From: Desulfobacterales bacterium HSG17
Lineage (GTDB): Bacteria > Desulfobacterota > Desulfobacteria > Desulfobacterales > Desulfococcaceae
NCBI GenBank assembly: GCA_030377945.1
Contig: JAUCGD010000086.1
Location: 1-12,411, forward strand
Length of the DNA: 12,411 nt
Direction: 5' to 3'
A program made the position numbers and the translations under genes. Positions 1 to 7,072 of the stretch are shown here, in pieces. The first letter of the stretch is position 1; every line of letters starts with the position of its first letter. The notes beneath the pieces are model-generated. The model saw only the letters and a program-made list of their open reading frames with translations, was not told the DNA's origin and made no database searches.

Positions 1-858
1 AAAAAAGATACGGGCTTCATAAAAGTACTCTGCCCTGCAAAAATCAATTTGTTTTTGCATGTAACAGATAAAAGATCTGACGGGTATCATAATCTCATAA
101 GCCTTATGTGCCCGGTATCTTTGTATGATACCTTATCAATAACCTTTAATACATCTGAAACTAAGCTTGTCTGCGAGCATCCCGGAGTTCCTGAAGATAA
201 TACTAATCTTGCGTGGAGAGCAGCCGAACTTTTTTTAAGAAAAGCTGATATTCGGGAAAAACTAGGAATTATTATTGAAAAAAAAATTCCTGTTGGAGGT
301 GGCTTAGGAGGCGGAAGTTCTAATGCAGCTTCAGTGCTTATGGCTTTGAACACCTATTATGGGAATATTTTCTCTTGTAATATGCTTATGGACATGGGAC
401 TTTCTCTTGGGGCTGACGTTCCTTTTTTTGTATTTCAAAAACCTGCTGTTGCAACTGGGATTGGCGAAAAACTTGAAGTTTATGAAGGGTTTGACAATTT
501 TTATGTTGTATTAATTGCTTTTGATTTTATTGTTTCAACTGCAAATGTATATAAAAATCTGAATTTAGGATTGACAAAATGTAAAAAAATAAATAAAGGT
601 TCTTCCTTTAAAGAGCTGGGATTTAATTTGGAACAACATTTATGCAATGATCTTGAAATGGTTAGTGCATTTGATTATCCTGACATCAATGTTGCAAAAA
701 AGGCTCTTTTGGATCATGATGCAAAAGGTGTTCTTATGTCAGGGAGCGGTCCAAGTGTTTTTGGTCTTTTCTCTGATTTGTATCAGGCTGAAAAAGCGAT
801 AAAGTCTTTATCAAAAAATGAAAGGTGGACGCTTTATCTTGCAGATTTAATCATTTAA
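1..858 (+). CDS. ispE: 4-diphosphocytidyl-2-C-methyl-D-erythritol kinase, 5'-truncated by the window edge
   Basis: This GHMP-family kinase phosphorylates the 2-hydroxyl of CDP-methylerythritol with ATP in the non-mevalonate isoprenoid pathway, in the cytoplasm. The frame is open from base 1 and gives 285 visible residues, close to the usual 280-290, so only the extreme N terminus is missing. There is no ATG before the PAKINLFLHV motif, which holds the conserved lysine equivalent to E. coli Lys10. A TTG at 49 lies inside that motif and cannot be the true start. The glycine-rich ATP loop PVGGGLGGGSSNAAS lies at about 288-333. GADVPFF at about 412-432 carries the catalytic aspartate, and the C-terminal GHMP motif SGSGPSVFGLF lies at about 739-771. 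The family identity is secure. It is the first of a co-directional group with tRNA-Gln and prs, an arrangement known in Desulfobacterota and Geobacter relatives. Confidence 0.95.
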   Translation, partial: KKDTGFIKVLCPAKINLFLHVTDKRSDGYHNLISLMCPVSLYDTLSITFNTSETKLVCEHPGVPEDNTNLAWRAAELFLRKADIREKLGIIIEKKIPVGGGLGGGSSNAASVLMALNTYYGNIFSCNMLMDMGLSLGADVPFFVFQKPAVATGIGEKLEVYEGFDNFYVVLIAFDFIVSTANVYKNLNLGLTKCKKINKGSSFKELGFNLEQHLCNDLEMVSAFDYPDINVAKKALLDHDAKGVLMSGSGPSVFGLFSDLYQAEKAIKSLSKNERWTLYLADLII

Positions 859-914
859 AAGTGAACTTTTTTTATCATTTCATATAAGTTTATGTTAATA
901 AACTTGGCTCCTGC

Positions 915-989
915 TGGGGCGTCGTCAAGCGGTAAGACACAGGGTTTTGGGTCCTGCATTCGGAGGTTCGAATCCTCCCGCCCCAGCCA
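915..989 (+). tRNA. tRNA-Gln (anticodon TTG)
   Basis: A full cloverleaf can be folded by eye. The acceptor arm TGGGGCG (915-921) pairs with CGCCCCA (979-985). The D-arm is GTC/GAC. The anticodon stem CAGGG/TCCTG has one G-U pair and loop TTTTGGG, which puts anticodon TTG at 947-949. The T-arm GGAGG-TTCGAAT-CCTCC is perfect. The discriminator base is G986 and CCA is encoded at 987-989. The U1-A72 closing pair is the known identity element of tRNA-Gln. The gene sits 56 bp after ispE and 42 bp before prs, so it may be processed from a shared transcript. A 7-bp inverted repeat (AAGTTTA/TAAACTT, 886-905) just upstream has no T-run and was not assigned a role. Confidence 0.97.
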
Positions 990-1031
990 GTTCACAAAAA
1001 CAAATTCGGAAATGGATTTTAGAATTATATC

Positions 1032-1973
1032 ATGAAGGACATTACAATATTTTCGGGGAATGCGAACCCTGTCCTTGCAGGAAAAATTTGCGACTACCTT
1101 GATATGCCCATAGGCGGAGCCAAGGTTAAACGATTTAGTGATGGAGAGATCCAGATAGAAATTGATGAAAACATCCGTTCCAGGGATGTTTTTGTTATTC
1201 AGCCTACCTGTTCCCCGGTTAATGATAATCTTGTGGAACTTCTTCTTATGATTGATGCATGCCGCAGATCTTCTACAAGCCGTATAACTGCTGTAATTCC
1301 TTATTACGGATATGCCCGCCAGGATAAAAAAGTAGCACCCAGGGTTCCTATCAGTGCCAGACTGATAGCAGACATGCTGACATTGGCTGGAGCAGACCGG
1401 GTAATCACAATGGATTTACATGCCGGACAGATCCAGGGATTTTTTAATGTTCCGGTTGATAATCTTTTTGCAACCCCTGTTATCCTTGAATATATCAAAA
1501 AACAATTCCATGGAGAAGATATAATTATTGTGTCCCCGGATGCAGGTGGTGTTGAACGTGCCAGAGCTTTTGCAAAACGTTTAAATGCAGGACTTGCAAT
1601 TATTGACAAACGCCGGGATACTCCCAACGAAGCCAAAGCAATGGCTGTTATCGGTGATGTTACCGGAAAAACAGCTATTATTTTAGATGACATGGCAGAC
1701 ACTGCCGGTACATTAACTGAAGCTGCTGCTGCTATTATGAAAAACGGAGCAAAAGAAATTCATGCCTGCTGCACCCATCCTGTATTATCAGGACCGGCTG
1801 TTCACCGGATTACAGATTCTGTACTGAGTTCCCTTGTGGTGACAGATACAATTCCCCTGGAAGTTAATGCCCGTGCATGTAATAAAATAAAAGTACTGAG
1901 TATTTCAAAACTGTTTGGAGAAGCTATTATTCGGAGCCATAAAGGCGATTCTGTTACTTCTCTTTTTGTATAA
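1032..1973 (+). CDS. prs: Ribose-phosphate pyrophosphokinase (PRPP synthase), class I
   Basis: Makes PRPP and AMP from ribose 5-phosphate and ATP, supplying purine, pyrimidine, NAD, histidine and tryptophan synthesis. At 313 residues it has the normal length. Visible signatures are [10 protein letters not shown] (about 35-44), the ATP-side segment [10 protein letters not shown] (91-100), [12 protein letters not shown] with the metal/ATP histidine at about 130, the flexible-loop segment DKRRD (192-196), and the PRPP-binding loop DDMADTAGT (219-227). In that loop alanine replaces the commoner isoleucine of DDMIDTAGT; this is conservative. The ATG at 1032 starts directly on the conserved N terminus ([10 protein letters not shown]). 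No strong Shine-Dalgarno is visible before it, only a weak GGA about 15 nt away. It follows tRNA-Gln and precedes rplY by 63 bp, as in related genomes. Confidence 0.97.
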   Translation: MKDITIFSGNANPVLAGKICDYLDMPIGGAKVKRFSDGEIQIEIDENIRSRDVFVIQPTCSPVNDNLVELLLMIDACRRSSTSRITAVIPYYGYARQDKKVAPRVPISARLIADMLTLAGADRVITMDLHAGQIQGFFNVPVDNLFATPVILEYIKKQFHGEDIIIVSPDAGGVERARAFAKRLNAGLAIIDKRRDTPNEAKAMAVIGDVTGKTAIILDDMADTAGTLTEAAAAIMKNGAKEIHACCTHPVLSGPAVHRITDSVLSSLVVTDTIPLEVNARACNKIKVLSISKLFGEAIIRSHKGDSVTSLFV

Positions 1974-1986
1974 AAAAATGATATTT

Positions 1987-2013
1987 ACCGGGAATAACAA
2001 AGTATATCCCGGT
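1987..2013 (+). other. Short inverted repeat in the prs-rplY gap (possible leader hairpin)
   Basis: ACCGGGA (1987-1993) can pair with TCCCGGT (2007-2013) across a 13-nt loop. The hairpin ends 8 nt before the rplY ribosome binding site. No T-run follows it, so it does not look like a Rho-independent terminator. It could be an mRNA processing or stability element or a leader structure for rplY, or chance. Only the pairing itself is seen. Confidence 0.35.
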
Positions 2014-2036
2014 TCTAAATTAAGGAGGATATTTTT

Positions 2037-2672
2037 TTGGAATTACTTGATTTAAAAGCCAGTGTCAGAACTGCGACAGGAAACAGCCCGGCACGGGCAT
2101 TGCGCCGTGATGGCAAAATACCGGCAATTTTGTACGGGCCGGATACAAAGCCTGTTAAGCTTGCTATTATCACCAGAGAACTTGAAGATGCCATGAAAAA
2201 GAGCAAAAGCAGCCAGATGCTGTTAAACCTGGTTGTTGAAAATGGTGAGAAAGCCGGCCATATGGTTATGCTCAAAGATTTGCAGATCCATCCAGTCAAA
2301 CGATCTTTTATACATGCAGACTTTTATGAAGTATCTATGGACAGGAAAATCAAGGTTATGGTTCCTGTTACTACAAAAGGAAAATGTATTGGTGTTGAAC
2401 TGGGCGGTATGCTTCAGGTTATCCGCCGTGAACTTGAAGCCTTATGCTTTCCCAATGATATTCCAGAAAGTGTTGAAATAGATGTAACTGATATGGATGC
2501 AGGAGATTCAGTCCATATTGAAGATATTTCTATTGAGGGTGTAGAATTTCCCGCAGATGTTAATTTTACTGTTCTGACTGTTCTCAGCGGTAAGGTTAAA
2601 GATGAAGATGAAGAAGGTGAAGAAGGTGAAGAAGACGAAGTAACAGAAGAAGCTGAGGCAGCAGCCGAGTAA
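2037..2672 (+). CDS. rplY: 50S ribosomal protein L25 / general stress protein Ctc (TTG start)
   Basis: Binds 5S rRNA in the large ribosomal subunit. At 211 residues it is the long Ctc/TL5 form: an N-terminal 5S-binding beta-barrel (about 1-95, with ARALRRDGKIPAILYG at 19-34 and FIHADFYEV near 91-99), a C-terminal TL5-type domain (about 100-185), and an acidic tail (about 188-211) rich in Glu/Asp. The tail is encoded by near-repetitive GAAGAAGGT-like units at 2601-2640. The start is an unusual TTG, fixed by an excellent AAGGAGG at 2022-2028 with an 8-nt spacer and by the family N terminus. pth follows after 12 bp. Acidic tails of this kind are common in L25 and are probably disordered. Confidence 0.95.
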   Translation: MELLDLKASVRTATGNSPARALRRDGKIPAILYGPDTKPVKLAIITRELEDAMKKSKSSQMLLNLVVENGEKAGHMVMLKDLQIHPVKRSFIHADFYEVSMDRKIKVMVPVTTKGKCIGVELGGMLQVIRRELEALCFPNDIPESVEIDVTDMDAGDSVHIEDISIEGVEFPADVNFTVLTVLSGKVKDEDEEGEEGEEDEVTEEAEAAAE

Positions 2673-2684
2673 TTTAAAAAGTAT

Positions 2685-3272
2685 ATGCCTCAGAATATTC
2701 GTCTGATTGCAGGCCTGGGAAATCCTGGAATTGATTATGAAAAGACCCGTCATAATATAGGGTTTATAATAATAGATGAGCTGTCACGTTATTTTTCAAT
2801 TCCGTTTACAGGGAAAAGATTCGGCGCTCTTACAGGACACGGTTTTATAGAAGATATTGAAGTATTTTTAGTTAAACCCATAGAATTCATGAATCGGAGC
2901 GGGCCTCCGGTTTATTTGCTTTCAAAATATATGGGAATATGTATCAGGGATATTATAGTTATCCATGACGACATGGATCTTGATTATGGAAGAATAAAAA
3001 TTAAAGAGAAAGGAGGGTACGGAGGACATAAAGGTATTAAGTCTTTAATTGATACCTTTGAAGGAGATGATTTTGTCCGTCTCCGCATGGGTATTGGGCG
3101 TCCTGATCCTGAAGTCAATGTTATTGACCATGTGCTGGGCAGATTCGACCCTGACAAAGAAAAAAAAACGAATCAGCTTTTCACACAGGCAAGGGAAGCC
3201 ATTGTTACAATCCTTTGTAAAGGAACAAAGGAAGGTATGAATGCGTTTAACCGCAAAATATTAATTGTTTAG
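2685..3272 (+). CDS. pth: Peptidyl-tRNA hydrolase
   Basis: Cleaves the ester bond of peptidyl-tRNAs that drop off the ribosome, recycling tRNA. The 195 residues match the family length. N-terminal GLGNPG (10-15) carries the conserved Asn13. TRHNIGF (21-27) supplies the catalytic His23. FMNRSG (68-73) holds Met69 and Asn70, and HDDMDL (94-99) holds Asp96, equivalents of E. coli Met67, Asn68 and Asp93. The position equivalent to E. coli Asn114 is Lys116 (GGHKGIKSLI), a departure from the common GHNG motif. The ATG at 2685, 12 nt after the rplY stop, sits at the expected N terminus but has no clear Shine-Dalgarno, so translation may be coupled to rplY. Confidence 0.95.
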   Translation: MPQNIRLIAGLGNPGIDYEKTRHNIGFIIIDELSRYFSIPFTGKRFGALTGHGFIEDIEVFLVKPIEFMNRSGPPVYLLSKYMGICIRDIIVIHDDMDLDYGRIKIKEKGGYGGHKGIKSLIDTFEGDDFVRLRMGIGRPDPEVNVIDHVLGRFDPDKEKKTNQLFTQAREAIVTILCKGTKEGMNAFNRKILIV

Positions 3273-3294
3273 TAAATGGAGGTAAAAAGTTAAC

Positions 3295-5331
3295 ATGGAA
3301 TTCGTATTGAAAAATATTCCGGTGCTGTGTACTCTGGTAGGTCTTATGGGAGTTCTTTTTTCTGTGATCCTTGCAGGTATGATTAAAGGCGCTCCGGCCG
3401 GAAATGAAAAAATGACCGAGATTGCAGATGCAATTAAAGAAGGTGCAATTGCATATCTGAATCGTCAGCTCAAAAGTATGTCTGTTGCCGGCGTTGTTAT
3501 TTTCGTCATTATTTATATGACACTGGGTTCAAAAACAGCCATGGGTTTTTTGGTTGGCGCTGTTGCTTCCTTTATTGCAGGTTATGTGGGAATGCGCGTA
3601 TCTGTTTTAGCCAATGTAAGAACTGCTGAAGCTGCAAGAGGCGGCCTGAGCAAAGCTCTGGACATGGCTTTCAGAGGCGGTGCAGTTACCGGTATGATCG
3701 TTGCAGGTCTGGCTCTGACCTCTGTAGCAGGTTACTATGCTATCCTGACCATGGGCGGAACTGAAACCAGAGAGGCTGTTATTGCCCTGGTTGCCCTGGG
3801 TTTTGGTGGAAGTCTGATCTCCATCTTTGCACGTCTTGGCGGCGGTATCTTTACCAAGGGTGCTGATGTTGGTGCTGACCTGGTTGGAAAAGTTGAAGCA
3901 GGTATTCCTGAAGATGATCCGAGAAACCCGGCTGTTATTGCAGACAACGTAGGCGACAACGTAGGTGACTGTGCCGGTATGGCAGCTGACCTTTTTGAAA
4001 CTTATGCTGTTACCGCAGTAGCTGCAATGCTTCTTGGTAATCTTCTTTTCCCGAAAGTTCTTCTTGCTACCGAACTTCCCCTTCTGCTTGGCGCAGCATC
4101 TATCTTCTGTTCCATTATTGCTATTTTCTTTGTCCGCCTGGGCAAAAGCGAATATATCATGGGCGCACTTTATAAAGGTCAGTTTGGCGCAGCTATCCTG
4201 GCAGCCTTTGCCTTTTATTACATTTTTACCATGGCACTGCCCGAAGGTCTTGGTGACATCAGCTCAATGAATCTTTATTATTCCTCACTTGTAGGTCTGA
4301 TACTGACCGTTGTTATCGTTGTTATCACCGAATACTACACCGGTATTTACGCTCCGGTTATCTCTGTTGCAGATGCTTCAACCACAGGTCACGGAACCAA
4401 TGTCATCGCAGGTCTGGCTGTTTCCATGCAGTCCACCGCAGCACCTGTTCTGGCTATCTGTCTTAGCATCTATGTTGCTCATGCATGTGCCGGATTGTAC
4501 GGAATTGCAACAGCAGCTATGTCTATGCTTTCCATGACCGGTATGGTTATCGCAATTGACGCTTACGGCCCGATTACTGATAATGCAGGCGGTATTGCTG
4601 AAATGGCTGGAATGGATGAATCTGTCCGCGCTGTTACCGATCCCCTGGATGCTGTTGGAAATACCACAAAAGCTGTTACCAAAGGTTATGCTATCGGTTC
4701 TGCCGGTCTTGCTGCCCTGGTTCTGTTTGCTTGTTATGTACAGGAATTCACCCTGCACGGTGCGGGAGAGGCCATCAAATTTGATCTTGCTGATGTAAAT
4801 GTTATTATCGGTCTGTTCATCGGTGGTCTGCTGCCTTACCTGTTTGCTTCCATTGCTATGAAAGCTGTTGGAAATGCAGGCGGCGCTGTTGTTGATGAAG
4901 TTCGTCGTCAGTTCCGTGAAATTCCTGGAATCATGGAAGGTACTGGAAAACCTGATTACAGCGCATGTGTTGACATTGTAACCAAATTTGCTCTTAAAGA
5001 AATGATCGTTCCTGCTCTGCTTCCAGTTGTTGTTCCAGTTATTGTTGGGCTCCTTCTTGGAAAAGTTGCTCTTGGCGGTCTTCTTATCGGTTCCATCGTT
5101 ACCGGTGTTTTCGTGGCTATTTCCATGACAACCGGTGGTGCTGCATGGGACAATGCAAAGAAATACATTGAAGACGATCATCTGGGCGGCAAAGGCAGCG
5201 AAGCTCATAAAGCTGCAGTTACCGGTGATACAGTAGGCGATCCTTACAAAGATACTGCCGGACCAGCTGTTAACCCAATGATTAAAATCCTGAACGTTGT
5301 TGCTCTGCTCATGGTTCCTTTCTTGATGTAA
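3295..5331 (+). CDS. hppA: Membrane-bound proton-translocating pyrophosphatase, K+-independent type
   Basis: An integral membrane pump, typically with 16 helices, that hydrolyses cytoplasmic pyrophosphate and moves H+ outward. At 678 residues it is full length. Hydrophobic segments alternate throughout. The substrate/Mg site is [20 protein letters not shown] (191-210) followed by [20 protein letters not shown] (211-230). A second acidic set ends the protein ([15 protein letters not shown]). In [17 protein letters not shown] (455-471), Lys459 and Thr462 occupy the positions that in K+-dependent enzymes are typically Ala and Gly/Ala. By established family rules this marks a K+-independent enzyme, and those characterised pump H+ rather than Na+. 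The start is supported by GGAGG at 3278-3282. Third codon positions are richer in C and G than in ispE, consistent with high expression. Two hairpins follow. Confidence 0.97.
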   Translation: MEFVLKNIPVLCTLVGLMGVLFSVILAGMIKGAPAGNEKMTEIADAIKEGAIAYLNRQLKSMSVAGVVIFVIIYMTLGSKTAMGFLVGAVASFIAGYVGMRVSVLANVRTAEAARGGLSKALDMAFRGGAVTGMIVAGLALTSVAGYYAILTMGGTETREAVIALVALGFGGSLISIFARLGGGIFTKGADVGADLVGKVEAGIPEDDPRNPAVIADNVGDNVGDCAGMAADLFETYAVTAVAAMLLGNLLFPKVLLATELPLLLGAASIFCSIIAIFFVRLGKSEYIMGALYKGQFGAAILAAFAFYYIFTMALPEGLGDISSMNLYYSSLVGLILTVVIVVITEYYTGIYAPVISVADASTTGHGTNVIAGLAVSMQSTAAPVLAICLSIYVAHACAGLYGIATAAMSMLSMTGMVIAIDAYGPITDNAGGIAEMAGMDESVRAVTDPLDAVGNTTKAVTKGYAIGSAGLAALVLFACYVQEFTLHGAGEAIKFDLADVNVIIGLFIGGLLPYLFASIAMKAVGNAGGAVVDEVRRQFREIPGIMEGTGKPDYSACVDIVTKFALKEMIVPALLPVVVPVIVGLLLGKVALGGLLIGSIVTGVFVAISMTTGGAAWDNAKKYIEDDHLGGKGSEAHKAAVTGDTVGDPYKDTAGPAVNPMIKILNVVALLMVPFLM

Positions 5332-5346
5332 CAGCAATTAATTCAT

Positions 5347-5378
5347 AAAACCGGATATTATATTTTTTGCCGGTTTTT
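5347..5378 (+). terminator. Rho-independent terminator-like hairpin 1 after hppA
   Basis: AAAACCGG (5347-5354) pairs with CCGGTTTT (5370-5377), loop of 15 nt, with T residues at 5374-5378. It lies 16 bp past the hppA stop. The loop is long and the GC core is only 4 bp, so it is weaker than the hairpin just downstream. Confidence 0.55.
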
Positions 5379-5388
5379 CGGATAACAC

Positions 5389-5426
5389 AAAAAGGATTGG
5401 TGCGGAAACGTGCCAATCCTTTTTTA
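5389..5426 (+). terminator. Strong Rho-independent terminator after hppA
   Basis: AAAAAGGATTGG (5389-5400) pairs perfectly with CCAATCCTTTTT (5413-5424). The inner TGC/GTG can extend the stem with wobble pairs around a GGAAAC loop. A T-run at 5420-5425 follows. It ends the ispE-to-hppA side and separates carD. The A-run on the left arm means it could also work on the opposite strand. It also shows that an apparent GTG start for carD at 5410 lies inside a terminator and is not credible. Confidence 0.88.
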
Positions 5427-5427
5427 T

Positions 5428-5456
5428 TTGCTTGTTTTCAGAATCTATGATATAAG
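5428..5456 (+). promoter_or_regulatory. Candidate sigma-70 type promoter for carD
   Basis: TTGCTT (5428-5433) and TATAAG (5451-5456) are separated by 17 bp, directly after the terminator and about 35 bp before the carD start. The -10 box matches the consensus at 5 of 6 positions and the -35 box at 3 of 6. The position is logical because carD must restart transcription here, but AT-rich DNA produces such matches by chance. Confidence 0.35.
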
Positions 5457-5490
5457 TAATAATCTTTTGAATAAAAAAAGGGTTATTATA

Positions 5491-6042
5491 ATGACTGGTG
5501 AAAATATGACTGAAAAAAATGTAAAAGAACAGACAACAAAGAAGAAAATAAGGGTTTTTAAAGTTGGTGACCTTGCAGTTTATCCTGCACATGGGGTTGG
5601 CAGAATCGAATCCATTGAAAGCAAGAATGTAGGTGGAGAAACCCATGATTTTTATATCATGAAGGTTTTGGAAAATGACATGGTTATCATGATACCTGTC
5701 TGGAATGTTGAAAGCGTGGGATTGCGCGATCTTATCAGTAAAAAAGAAATACCTGAAATTTTCAAGGTAATGGAAGAGCGCAAAGAAAATCCCATTGATT
5801 CTCAGACATGGAATCGAAGATACAGGGAATATATGGATAAGATAAAAACAGGCTCTCTTTATGAAGTTGCTGAAGTTTATCGAGATCTTTCTTTATTAAA
5901 GGTTAACAAAGATCTGTCTTTTGGTGAACGAAAATTGTTTGATACTGCCCAGATTCTGCTTGTTAAGGAATTATCAACTGCCAAGAATTCAGATGAAAAA
6001 ACGGTTCTTGGGGAAATCGAAGCTATTTTTGCCCCCCAATAA
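5491..6042 (+). CDS. carD: CarD/CdnL family RNA polymerase-binding transcription regulator
   Basis: Proteins of this family bind the RNA polymerase beta subunit and stabilise open promoter complexes, notably at rRNA promoters. With the ATG at 5491 the product is 183 residues. The RNAP-interacting domain (CarD_TRCF, about 21-85) contains FKVGDLAVYPAHGVGRIESI and the HDFYIMKVLENDMVIMIPV segment. A helical C-terminal DNA-binding domain follows, with SQTWNRRYREYMDKIKTGS (104-122). Trp107 matches the position of the tryptophan known to contact the upstream edge of the transcription bubble. The frame stays open up to 5410, but that stretch overlaps the terminator. A weak AAGGG lies 8 nt before 5491, and an in-frame ATG at 5506 is an alternative. 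The 3' end overlaps the probable start of rluD. Confidence 0.93.
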   Translation: MTGENMTEKNVKEQTTKKKIRVFKVGDLAVYPAHGVGRIESIESKNVGGETHDFYIMKVLENDMVIMIPVWNVESVGLRDLISKKEIPEIFKVMEERKENPIDSQTWNRRYREYMDKIKTGSLYEVAEVYRDLSLLKVNKDLSFGERKLFDTAQILLVKELSTAKNSDEKTVLGEIEAIFAPQ

Positions 6043-7072
6043 TTCATTTCTGCCCAATAATGATAAACCGAATAAGCTTAAACCAGATAAGCTTAAACCA
6101 GATAAGCTTAAATCAGATAAGCTTAAAAATGAGTTTATCATTATTGCAGGTAAAAAAGAATCGGGCCAGCGCCTTGATTTTTTTATATCTTCCCAAACCA
6201 ATGTCGGATGTTCACGCGCTCTTGCAGCAAAACTGATCCGTGAAGGGCTTATCCGGGTTGAAAACCAAATAAAAAAACCCGGATACCGTTTGCATAAAGG
6301 GGAAAGGGTTCATGGTCATATAAGAGAACCTGAACCTGTATCCTTTGAGCCTGAACCCATAAATCTGGATTTAATTTATGAAGATCCAGATATACTGGTA
6401 ATAAATAAAGCTCCGGGTATAGTGGTACACCCTGCTCCAGGCCATTATACAGGAACTATTGTTAATGCCCTGCTTTATCATTGTCCGGATCTTAAGGGAA
6501 TAGGAGGGGAATTAAGGCCGGGTATAGTACACCGGCTGGACAAAGATACTTCAGGTATCCTTGTTGTTGCTAAAAACGGACCCGCACTTGCTAAGCTTGC
6601 ATCTCAGTTTCAAGAACGGACAATACAAAAAAAATATACAGCTCTTGTACATGGAGAAATGAAAACAGATTCAGGCAGGATAAATCTGCCCATTGGCAGG
6701 CATCCTGTGGATCGAAAAAAAATGTCAACAATATCAAAAAACGGAAAACCAGCGGAAACTCTTTGGAGTGTTAAAAAGAGACTGCCTGAAACAAGCCTTG
6801 TTGACATTGATCTGAAGACAGGAAGGACCCATCAGATAAGAGTGCATTTTTCTGCTAAAGGTCATGCTCTTGTGGGAGATCAGGTTTATTGCAATAAATC
6901 AGGAAAAAAACATTCTGATTGGGTATTATCCACTATTAAAAATATTTCCAGGCAGATGCTCCATGCCAGAAAGATATGCCTGAAGCATCCGAAAACCGAT
7001 AAAAACATGGAGTTTGAAGCCCCCCTGCCCACAGACTTTAAACTCCTGCTGTCAAAACTTGAATCTCTTTAA
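5993..7072 (+). CDS. rluD: RluA/RluD family 23S rRNA pseudouridine synthase
   Basis: Isomerises specific uridines in 23S rRNA. An S4 RNA-binding domain (SGQRLDFFISSQ through about residue 110) precedes the catalytic domain. Motif II, RPGIVHRLDKDTSGILVVAK, contains the catalytic Asp encoded at 6539-6541. GRTHQIRVHFSAKGHALVGD is the third conserved motif. The frame is open from 5921, but the start is uncertain. ATG 5993 (359 residues) overlaps carD by 50 bp. TTG 6029 is the next candidate, and neither has a good Shine-Dalgarno. The residues before about 6134 are not family-like and consist of a lysine-rich KLKPD repeat, so the protein has an extra N-terminal tail. Assignment to RluD rather than another RluA paralogue rests on S4 plus motif similarity and is probable, not proven. 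Confidence 0.9.
   Translation: MKKRFLGKSKLFLPPNNSFLPNNDKPNKLKPDKLKPDKLKSDKLKNEFIIIAGKKESGQRLDFFISSQTNVGCSRALAAKLIREGLIRVENQIKKPGYRLHKGERVHGHIREPEPVSFEPEPINLDLIYEDPDILVINKAPGIVVHPAPGHYTGTIVNALLYHCPDLKGIGGELRPGIVHRLDKDTSGILVVAKNGPALAKLASQFQERTIQKKYTALVHGEMKTDSGRINLPIGRHPVDRKKMSTISKNGKPAETLWSVKKRLPETSLVDIDLKTGRTHQIRVHFSAKGHALVGDQVYCNKSGKKHSDWVLSTIKNISRQMLHARKICLKHPKTDKNMEFEAPLPTDFKLLLSKLESL
6074..6133 (+). repeat. 15-bp in-frame tandem repeat in the 5' end of rluD
   Basis: The unit AAGCTTAAACCAGAT occurs exactly at 6074-6088 and 6089-6103, with one change at 6104-6118 (AAATCAGAT) and a degenerate fourth copy at 6119-6133. It encodes KLKPD, KLKPD, KLKSD, KLKNE. Because the unit is a multiple of three, copy-number change would keep the frame. 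It lies just after the carD stop, between carD and the conserved part of rluD. Confidence 0.95.

Noticed and set aside
886..905. AAGTTTA/TAAACTT inverted repeat before tRNA-Gln as a terminator for ispE
   Set aside because: The stem is entirely A/T-rich with a single G-C pair and no following T-run; it is too weak to call.
4378..5337. A 319-residue open frame on the minus strand opposite hppA
   Set aside because: It is rich in Asn, Ser, His and Cys, has no recognisable domain, and lies wholly antisense to the strongly conserved HppA frame. It is a by-product of hppA codon use.
5410..5490. Extended N terminus of CarD from a GTG at 5410
   Set aside because: The GTG lies in the loop and right arm of the strong terminator (5389-5426), and the residues are not CarD-like. 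The ATG at 5491 is preferred.
5338..5646. A 102-residue minus-strand frame opposite the carD 5' region
   Set aside because: It runs through two terminator hairpins and antisense to the CarD domain. Its Phe/Ile-rich composition is what AT-rich DNA gives.
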